Of a stretch of 64,000 nucleotides of DNA, positions 41,616 through 50,845 are shown piece by piece. Source of the stretch: Humulus lupulus (lineage: Eukaryota > Streptophyta > Magnoliopsida > Rosales > Cannabaceae); the NCBI RefSeq assembly GCF_963169125.1, contig NC_084802.1:27967107-28031106 (forward strand), in the 5' to 3' direction. The position numbers and the translations under genes are program-made. The first letter of the stretch is position 1. The number at the start of each line of letters is the position of its first letter. The notes below the pieces were generated by a model. It had not been told where the DNA came from. It worked only from the letters and a program-made list of their open reading frames with translations, and ran no database searches.

Positions 41616-44600
41616 ATGAATCCAGGGAAGACAGATACTTCAGCTGGCCAAAGTGATCAGGGCCAGAATAATAATAACAGCCAGGGTCAAAAGAATGACC
41701 AGTCTCAGATTCCATAGCCAGCTCCTGCAAACTGGCAGTAGTTGTTTAATGATTTGCAGGCAACGGTGTTGAAATAGGGAGAGGAGCTTTGTCTCTTGAG
41801 ACAGCAGCAAGTGCCTGCAGTGGTTAGTGTATCAGAGGCACCTCCTGTGTCGGTGCCAGCAGCAGAGCAGCTGCCTGAGGTAGGAAATAAATGGGAACCT
41901 CTTTATGAAAGGTTCAGGAAGTAGCAACCTCCTATTTTTGAGGGCAGTGCAGATCCTGCCAAGACAGAGCAATGGATGAGCATGATTACCACTATCCTTT
42001 ACTTTATGAGGGTATCTGGTAATGAGAGGGTGGCATGTGCCACTTATATGTTTCAGGAGGATGCCCAGATTTGGTGGGAGGTATTTACCCAAACCAAGAA
42101 TGTAAATGCCCTGAGCTGGGAGGAGTTTCAGACCTTGTTTAATGAGAAGTATTATAATGATGCCATCAGGGCAGCTAAAGCTGAGGAATTCATTAGGCTA
42201 CTTCAGGGAAGTTTGTCAGTCATTGAGTATTCCTTAAAATTTGATCATTTGGCAAAGTTTGCCATGGAGCTGGTGCCCACTGATGGGACCAGGAAAGAGA
42301 GATTCTTGCAGGGGCTACAGCCCAGATTAGCCCGTGATGTACGTATCACCACTGTGGCTGGGGTTACTACCTATGCACAGGTGGTGGAGAAGGCACTCAC
42401 GGCTGAGAGTGCCGAGAACAAGATCTGGCATGACAGTGCAGCCAGGAAGGATTTTAGGAGGACAATTCCTCCATTTGTGGGTTTAGGTAGGGGTATAGGC
42501 CCCAATGATCAGAAGAGGAAGGTTCCTGACACCTTCCCAGTTCCAAGTCCTGACAGGCGGCCCCGTGGTATTACAATGGGTCATCCAGGGGGTAGTGAAG
42601 CCTGGAAGACTCATCCGGAATGTCCTAGATGCAAAAGGCGCCATTTGGGAGAGTGTAGGGCAAAGGCCTGCTACTTGTGTGGAGCAGTGGGTCATTTTAA
42701 GAAAGATTGCCTTCAGGCAAGAAAAGAAGAACCCAGAAAGGCGGACAGCTAGGCCCCAGCTCGAGTGTTCACGTTGACACAAGCAGAAGCTGAGGCTTCT
42801 CCCTCAGTTGTTACAGGTTAGCTTCTTAGTCCTAGAACCCCATATAATGTTTTGATTGATTCTGGTGCTACACACTCTTTTGTCGCTAGTAGTATTATTG
42901 ATAGACTGTGTAGACCTTGTGATTTTTATGCTATGGGGTTTGGTACCTTGTTACCCACTGGAGAGTTAGTTGTATCCAGGAGATGGGTCAGATCTTTGCC
43001 AGTGACAGTGGAGGGTAGAGAGTTATCAGTGGACTTAATAGAGTTGGTTATGACTGACTTTGATATGATATTGGGTATGGACTGGTTAGAAAAGTATGGG
43101 GCAACCATTGATTGCAGAAGGAAGATGGTCACCTTTGAGCCTGAAGGTGAGAATCCTTTTGTGTTTGTTGGTGTTGTGCATGGACCTCGTATTCCTATGA
43201 TTTTTGTGTTGAGGGCTAGGGATCTATTGCAAAGAGGTTGCATTGGATTCCTAGCCAGTCTGGTTAATACCACTCAGGTCATGCCAGTGAGACCAGAGGA
43301 TACTAGACTTGTTTGTGAGTTTCTGGATGTGTTTCCAGAAGATTTGTCGGGGTTTCCACCACACAGAGAAATTGAGTTTGTTATAGAACTAGCACTAAGG
43401 ACGGAGCCAGTGTCTAGAGCGACTTACAGAATGGCCCCAACTGAGTTAAAAGAATAAAAAGCACTGTTGCAAGAGCTGTTGGATTTGGGTTTTATTAGAC
43501 CTAGTTTCTCACCTTAGGGTGCGCCAGTTCTGTTTGTGAAGAAGAAGGATGGTTCTCTGAGGATGTGTATTGATTACAAAGAACTGAATAAGCTGACAAT
43601 TAAGAATAAGTATCCTTTGCCAAGGATAGATGATCTGTTCGATCAGTTGCAAGGTAAGAAGGTATTCTCTAAGATCGACCTTCATTCTGGTTATCATCAG
43701 TTGAGGGTCAAGGAGGGAGACATACCGAAGACTGCTTTTCGTACTAGGTATGGGCATTATGAGTTCCTAGTTATGTCATTTGGATTGACTAATGCCCCTG
43801 CTGCGTTTATGGATCTGATGAACAGAGTGTTTAAGGATTATCTGGACCAGTTTGTGATCGTCTTCATCGATGATATTCTGGTATATTCTCAGTCTGAGTC
43901 AGAGCATGAGCAACATCTGAGGTTGGTTCTACAGAGACTGAGGGAACACAGATTGTTTGCCAAGTTCAAGAAGTTTGAGTTCTGGTTGTCTCAGGTATCC
44001 TTTCTTGGGCACATTGTCAGTAAGGAGGGGATTAAGGTAGATCTAGCAAGGATCGAAGCGGTCAGAGATTGGCCAAGGCCAAAGAATGCTTCTGAGGTTA
44101 GAAGTTTCCTTGGATTGGCAGGTTATTATAGGTGGTTCGTGGAAGGGTTCTCAAAGATTGCTACTGCATTGACTGAGCTGACACGCAAGAGCCAGTAATT
44201 TGTGTGGTCAGATAAGTGTGAGAACAACTTCCAGGAACTGAAGCAGAGATTGATTAAAGCTCAAATTCTGAGTCTTCCAACAGATCAAGAGAAGTTTGCG
44301 ATTTACTGCGATGCTTCTCATCAGGGTTTGGGCTATCATTTTGATGCAATCAGAGAAGGTAATTGCTTATGCTTCTCGTCATTTGAAGGAGTATGAAAAG
44401 AGATATCCTACTCATGATTTAGAGTTGGCGGCGGTGGTTTTTGCTTTAAAGATATGGAGGCATTATCTCTATGGAGAGAAGTGTGAGATCTATACAGACC
44501 ACAAGAGCCTGAAGTACTTCTTCACCCAGAAAGACCTGAATATGAGGCAAAGGCGTGGGCTGGAGTTAGTAAAAGATTATGATTGTGAGATTCTATATCA

Positions 44601-46188
44601 TCCAAGTAAAGCCAACATGGTAGCTGATGCTTTAAGTCGGAAGGGTCCGGGATAGATTCATGGTATGAGGCTGATAGCCAGAGAGTTAGCAGATGATATG
44701 ACCAGAGCTGGTATAGAGTTGCTGGTGGGCCAGTTGGCTAACATTACGCTACAGTCTACGCTGTTGAAGAGAATCAAAGAGGGTCAGTTGAGTGATCCAC
44801 AGCTGATCAAGATCAGAGAGGATGTTCTAGCTAGAGCATCCAGAGATTATACAGTGTCTGAGATAGGCTTATAGAGGTATAAAGGGCGGATATGTGTTCC
44901 GTTAGACACTGCCTTGAGACGAGAGATTCTAGATGAATCTCATACTACACCTTACTCTTTGCATCTAGGCACCACGAAGATGTATCAGGATGTGAGATTG
45001 TTGTATTGGTGGGCGGGGATGAAGAGAGATGTAGTGGAGTATGTGGCTAAGTGCTTGACATGTCAACAGGTCAAGGTTGAGCATCAGAGGCCGGCAGGGT
45101 TATTGCAGCCTCTGGATATCCCAGAGTGGAAGTGGGAAGACATCACGATGGATTTCGTGGTGGGCTTACCCAGGACTGTTGGTCAGCATGATTCTATTTG
45201 GGTGATAGTAGATCGCTACACCAAGTCAGCTCACTTTCTGCCAGTGAGGACTACTTATACAGTTGACCAGTATGCAGATCTCTATGTGAGAGAGATCGTG
45301 CGCCTCCATGGAGTGCCTAGGTTGATCGTGTCAGATCGGGACCCTACTTTTACTTCTAAGTTCTGGGGGAGTTTGCAGAAAGCCATGGGGACACAGTTGA
45401 AGTTCAGTACTGCTTATCATCCTCAGACAGATGGGCAATCTGAGAGGACGATCCAGATTCTGGAAGACATGCTGAGAGCATGTGTGCTGGACTTTGGTGG
45501 ATCTTGGAGTAAGTATCTGCCTTTAATAGAGTTCTCCTACAACAACAGTTATCAGTCTACCATTGGAGTTGCACCATATGAGATGTTGTATGGTAGGAAG
45601 TGCAGATCTCCCATTCATTCGGATGAGACAGGTGAAAGGAGATACTTAGGTCCTGAGGCAGTTCAGAGGACCAGTGAGGCCATTGAGAAGATTAGAGCTT
45701 GGATGCTCGCTTCTCATAGTAGACAGAAGAGCTATGTAGATCCCAATCGCAGGAATGTGGAGTTCCAAGTGGGATACTATGTTTTCCTTAGAGTCTCGCC
45801 ATGGAAAGGGGTGAGAAGGTTTAGGAAGAAAGGCAAGCTGAGCCCTAGATTTGTAGGTCCATTTGAGATGTTGGAGAGGATTAGTCAGGTGCCTTATAGA
45901 TTGGCCTTGCCTCCGACGTTGTCAGCCGTGCATAATGTGTTTCATGTTTCAGCTCTTCGGAGGTATGTATCTGATGTGAACCATATTCTGAGTTATGAAA
46001 ATCTGGAGCTTGAGCCAGATCTCTCCTTTGAGGAGCAGCCAATTCAGAGACTTGACAGAAAAGATAAGGTCCTCAGGAATAAGACGATACCTTTGGTTAA
46101 GGTATTGTGGAGGAACAGCAAGGTCGAGGAAGCGACTTGGGAGCTGGAGTCAGATATGCAGAGTTAGTATCCCGAGCTGTTCAAGTAA
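41616..46188 (+). pseudogene. Tekay gag-pol polyprotein gene, broken
   Basis: A single long frame from ATG 41616 to TAA 46186-46188. Gag has a CCHC knuckle CYLCGAVGHFKKDC (42669-42710). Protease has LIDSGATHSF (about 42850). RT has FIDDILVYS (catalytic bases 43863-43874). RNase H has DALSRK at its end. Integrase keeps the zinc-binding region, and its D-D-E residues are visible in ITMDFVVG, IVSDRDPTF and DGQSERTI. The C-terminal chromodomain ends KVLWRNSKVEEATWELES. Nonsense codons: TAG at 41715, 41739, 41775, 41922, 42750, 42819, 43515, 44653, 44872 and 46165; TAA at 43455 and 44196. One extra base near 44333 shifts the frame in RNase H. It cannot make a complete polyprotein. Domain content places it among chromoviruses; the long LTRs favour Tekay/Del. 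Confidence 0.93.
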
Positions 46189-46210
46189 ATTTCGAGGAAG
46201 AAATTTCAGT

Positions 46211-46220
46211 AAGGAGGGGA
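46211..46220 (+). other. polypurine tract
   Basis: AAGGAGGGGA followed by TAGT and then the 3' LTR start. The same motif precedes the LTR at 24368. Confidence 0.8.
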
Positions 46221-46224
46221 TAGT

Positions 46225-48460
46225 TGTAATGCCCCGAATCCCTAATGCGGTTTAGTGGCTGGATTAGTAGGCCAGGAGGGTCATAACTGTTTAATTATGC
46301 CATTAAATGATTATGTGCATGTTTATGTGAATTATATTATAATATGATGTTATATGCATGCATGTGGGTCCACATTTGAATATTATGATGTTTTGATAAT
46401 TTGGCCCATTGAGGGTAAATTTGTATATTTGGGTGCATAATATGATTTTTGAATGAGATTCCATTATTATGGAGATATATTCGAGCTATTCGGCATGAGA
46501 CGGTCCTATATAATGGATTAGCGGTTTTCTCATAACGGCGGGTAATAAGAATGTTTATTTGATGATAAATTGGGGGTAATTGAGATCATGATGGAATTCT
46601 GGAAGTTTTGACTATAATGTCCCCGGGGGTGTTTTTGGGACCCTGAGCATTAGGTTTTATTTGAGGTTACTTAAGCTTGAAGTAGCTTGTCATATATAAC
46701 GTACATTAGAAAACCTCTCGTTCTTTCCCATTAGCTCATTTTCACCGTTCGAAGCGTTTTCGAAGATATCTTGAGTTCTAGGAGTCGGAATCAAGCGAGG
46801 ATCGAGGCATATAGATACTAGGAAAGATTAGAAGCTTCTTGACTGAAGGATTTGACGAGAAACAACCTAATCGAAGGTAATCTAAGTTTTAAGTTTTTAG
46901 AGTGTCTAAGCTTTGGATTGGCTTTTGTGAATCGTTGAGTTTTTTGCTCGATTGAGCCTTGGGTTTTGATGGTTTTGGAGCATTGGGAAGCTTAGGAACT
47001 TTGATTTGATGATTTGGTAATGTTTAGGCATGATTTTGGAGGCTTTGGGATGTTGGAGAACGAGTTTGGGCGTGTTCTGGGTTGGGCGCCGCAGCCCTGT
47101 TCTTGGAGAGCCGCGGCCCTAGCTCGAAGAAGTAGGTGGGAGGTTTTGCCTTTGCTGGGCGCCGAGGCCCTTGCTTCAATGGTTGCTGGGGGCCGCGGCC
47201 CTTGGTGCCAAGGCCGCAGCCCTTGAGCAAGGTTGAGCCCGTTTGAGTGTTTTGGCCCCGGGAACATGGTTTTAGGCCTCGGGATCACTCCTACTACCCG
47301 AATTAGTGGGGATTGATGTCTCGAAGGCTGGATCTTGGCTTGGGAACCCTTGATTATCATTTTATTGATGGTATCCTATAATGTGTTATGAATAGGTGAT
47401 CGCTAAAGGACTAAAAGCTAGACCATTCTCAAGGGTTGTTCTTTTATTCATTCTAGCTCAAATTAGAGTTAAGAAAGCGACACCCCATATGTGACATGCA
47501 TGATTATTCTTGAGGCATGTTGATTGTGTAAATATGGACATGGATTGGTTATTGAATGCTTAGAAAATTTTGCTCACTTGTGCATGGGACTAACTCGTTA
47601 GTCAAAATTGGCATAGGTGTCAGTACCAACTGTGTAGCTGTGACTCATTAGTCAAGTTCGGCAGTAGTACTGGGCACTGGTCACTTAGTGCTGACTCATT
47701 AGTCAGGATGGCCTTAGCGTGTTCAACGCAAGCCAATAAAGATTAGATCTAATCGATATCTGCATTGGATGACTCAAAGAGCATTAATGTCGGACTGACC
47801 TCAAGTTCGATGAATATTATAAGCGCTTGTGTGGCTTACCCATCAGTCACTCATCTGTTAAGTTTGAGACTTACCTATCAGTCTTTCGTCTGTTTAAGGC
47901 TAGTGGCTTACCTAACAGCCACTCTTCTGTTTAAATTAGTGACTTGTTTGTCAGTCACTCAGCATGGTTTTCTAGAACCTCAAGTGATATTCACTCATCT
48001 ATTTAAGAGCTATAAGCTCTGTGTGATTATAATGATAATCCTTTGATAATGTTTACATTCAATACTGTGTTTTCTTGTTGGGCTTTAGCTCATGGGTGCC
48101 ATGTGGTGCAGATAAAGGGAAAGAAAATCTCACCCAGCCTTGAGTGGAGAGCTTAGGTGGTGATGTGTACATATGCGACCGCTTGACCACCACGGCCAAG
48201 GAGTTCTCAGAGGAACTAGGGGGTTTACCCTATTATTGCCGCTTAGGTCGGCGGCTTTGTAATTTTGAAACAGTAATGACCTTTTTGAGTTGTAAATAAC
48301 TTGTAAATGTTCTTGTGAGCCCATGAATAGTTTTATATATTTAATAAAATATATCATTTCCTTTTTATTGATTTTTCACCTTAGCCTGTTAATAACACTT
48401 AGAACACGTTTTTAGCCAAAGGTCTCGGGTAGCTGGTCAAATTTCCGGTTCACCGTAACA
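46225..48460 (+). repeat. 3' LTR of the Tekay element, end deleted
   Basis: Matches the 5' LTR but stops at TTCACCGTAACA, lacking the GGTTCTGGGGTAACCAGGGC segment found before the 5' LTR end. Both splice-like boxes are mutated here: GAG/TTAAG at about 47469 instead of GAG/GTAAG, and GTGCAG/ATAAAG at about 48112 instead of GTGCAG/GTAAAG. GC-rich block at 47088-47225. Confidence 0.9.
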
Positions 48461-49318
48461 GTGTGTTGGTCAATTGTTCAAATAGAAATTTTTACATATT
48501 TATAAGTTTTTTGAAAGAGAGTAGTTGTCAAAGATAGAGAAAGATAAGAAACTTAGGCAAAGCAAAAAAGTTGTTTAAAACATATTAGGAGAAATAGAGA
48601 GTGAAAATGTACTAAACCTTGTTGATAGGTGACGAGGGATGATGGTTGAAAGGGAATGCAATCTTTGTCAACTCTGTTGTGATTGTCATTGTCTAAGTTG
48701 AGAATAGGCTCCATGCAAAACCCAGAACTGTTGTGAGGATCTCCATGTAGTTCAATCATGTCTTATATGCAGCGACAAATCATTTTTATAAAACTCCAAT
48801 CTGCTGTCACTAATTGCAAAATCTAATTACAGAGCAAGATGGTTTAGCACGCAGTAAAAGACTAACCCAATTGAAGAATTAACTAAAACTTCTAAAAGGT
48901 CAGCAACCTAAAGTTTAAGGAACCATTTTTTTCCACTGGACTAGAATTTACACACTAAATTACATTACAAGGAACCATTTTTTTCAGTACATTTAGTGAA
49001 AAACACATACAGAGAGGTATGCACGAATTAAGTTTGTTAGCTATTTAGTTCATCCTATAATTATATAAACTTAGAGAAAGCAAAAACTTATATTAGTAAA
49101 GAAGAACATGGCTATGTACATAATAAATACTATTAGGTCCACTTACAAGAAAGTGATTACTTTTGTCGAATGCCAAAGATTTGCTATCTTTTGCAAAATG
49201 ACCCAAATGAGAAAAAAAATCAAGCTAACAATTTATACATTTATGGAAAATTCTAGATAGTTGTTTAGTTTCCTATGACACATAGTAATCGAGTGGATCA
49301 AACAAGAAATATGCTTAC
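48461..49318. other. intergenic stretch with an unrecognised minus-strand ORF
   Basis: The minus strand at 48759-48620 is open and not low-complexity (IELHGDPHNSSGFCMEPI and following), and is followed by a splice-donor-like CAACAAG/GTTTAG. It could be an exon of a gene fragment, but I do not recognise it. The rest is AT-rich and without a supported feature. Confidence 0.3.
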
Positions 49319-50014
49319 ATGCGATTGAAGATTATTAAGAGCCACAAGAGCCTCCTCTGGTGAAGCCATTGTAACAAATGTTATGCCCCTGTTTTTGGGA
49401 TTCTTAGGAAGCTAAGCCACCACAACAAACCAGAACGGATCCATATCAGAAACTCAAAAAATAATAAACCATTCAAAGAAAACATAAAAATCCATACTCA
49501 ATAAAGACAATAATTTCAAGGAAAACATAACAATTCATACTCAAGAACAATTGAAAACCTCACCGTAGCGTCTACAACAGTCTCGTACTTCTGAAAAAAG
49601 AGTACAAACATCTTGGGAAGTGTAATCCAAAGGCACAACATACAATTTGTCTTTATGGACTTCATTGGTCTCAAGTTCTTCACTTTCACTGACACCACTT
49701 CACGGAGAAGACTCGAGAGATTTCTCTTGGGAAATGGAAGAGAAATGTAGAAGGAAATCGTTATTGACTCTGTTGGTCGTAATTGGAAGTTTAAGAGAGT
49801 GGGTAGAATGGGAAAGAGGAAACCTACAAGGAATAAAGCAAGAAATAGAGATATGGGAATATGAATGAGATTGAGTGTTGAGGGGGAAGGAAAGAGGTGT
49901 GAAAGATAACTTTTTAAACATAGATATGAGAATGGGAATGGGACATAGCGAAGAAGAAGAGAAGGAGAGCTCACATGAGGAAGAAAGGTGGCTATGGAGA
50001 ATGAGATGAGCCAT
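49319..50014 (-). pseudogene. plastid RNA-binding (RRM) protein gene fragment
   Basis: The minus strand from ATG 50014 gives a Ser/Thr/hydroxyl-rich N-terminus like a chloroplast transit peptide. A shifted frame then gives SESEELETNEVHKDKLYVVP, the start of an RRM (RNP2-like KLYVVPLDY). An intron-like gap follows (donor ACG/GTGAGG at 49563, acceptor near 49412). The second exon (49411-49319) gives NRGITFVTMASPEEALVALN, matching RNP1 of plastid 28-33 kDa ribonucleoproteins (At2g35410-like, from memory). At least two frameshifts separate the parts: a stop at 49700 and one in the T-run near 49595. The second RRM is absent. The intron is retained, so it is not a retro-copy. It may have been captured by a DNA transposon or be a local gene relic. 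Confidence 0.75.
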
Positions 50015-50039
50015 GGAGGATTTTGAGCCCTAATCGCGT

Positions 50040-50845
50040 GAGGAAGAAATGATATGAAAACTTTTAAAAAAAAATTTAAAAGGGTTAAAATCTTGATTTT
50101 AAAATTTTAGAAATTTTAATTAAAATTTTAAAAGTGAAAATAATCTTACCGAACGTATTTCTAGACTTTGTTTTCATATTTTTAATGATTTAATTAGAAA
50201 ATTGTTTAAAACAGGGTTACCGAACAGGCCCTATATTTTTACGAATTGACAATTTTTTTATTTTCAATTTTACGATTTTAAAGAAATTTTTACATTTTTA
50301 CGGTTTTGCCTATTTTTTGTATTTTGTGTTGTTTTTAATTGTTTTCGTGTTATTTAAATTTATGTATAATTGTTTTCATGTTATTTTTTAGTTGTTTATG
50401 TTTATGTATAGTTGTTATATTGTTATGTTGATGTCTAATTAGTGTTTAGTTGTTTTAAGATATATTTTTATTTTTTTTAAAACATGTTAGTATGATGAGT
50501 TGACTTCTAGTTGTTGTCCAATTGTTGTTTTTTAGTTATTTTTGAATGTGTTAGTTTGTTATGGATTGATGTCTAGTTGTTGTCCAATTGTTATTTTTTA
50601 GTTACTTTTTTTACATTGTATTTTTGTAAATAAAAAACTTTGAAAATCGTATTTTTAAAAACTTAATGTAGTATTTTTAAGAAAAAAATCAAGATTCATA
50701 AAAAAGTAAAAAAAAAAAAAAAACAACAAAAAAGTATATTTATGAAAAATCCCCTAAATATATATATATCTTTATATATTGTATCAACATTTTTTTTAAA
50801 CTATATTGTCTAGTTGTTGTCAATATGTTTATGTCATTATCTTAT
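50040..50845. other. AT-rich stretch with a possible Harbinger-like end
   Basis: GTTACCGAACAGGCCC at 50217-50232 and a second CCGAACGTATTT at about 50149-50160 form a paired motif like that at 37459/37541 in the opposite orientation. The rest (50240-50845) is T-rich with repeated TAGTTGTTGTCCAATTG segments. No gene. Confidence 0.35.

Larger units (their letters stand above)
38959..48460 (+). mobile_element. full-length Tekay-type chromovirus (Ty3/gypsy)
   Basis: Two LTRs (38959-41170 and 46225-48460), primer binding site, gag, protease, RT, RNase H, integrase with chromodomain and polypurine tract, in standard gypsy order. The LTRs are closely similar but differ by indels: the 5' LTR lacks about 45 bp near 40940 that the 3' LTR has at 48215. 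The 3' LTR lacks about 25 bp at its very end. No matching target duplication was found: ATAGT lies on the left and GTGTG on the right. It is the youngest-looking gypsy copy in the window, but the coding frame is broken. Confidence 0.93.

Noticed and set aside
41616..46188. Programmed TAG readthrough as the reason for the many TAG codons
   Set aside because: Too many TAGs at scattered, non-equivalent sites, together with TAA stops and a frameshift; random decay at CAG fits better.
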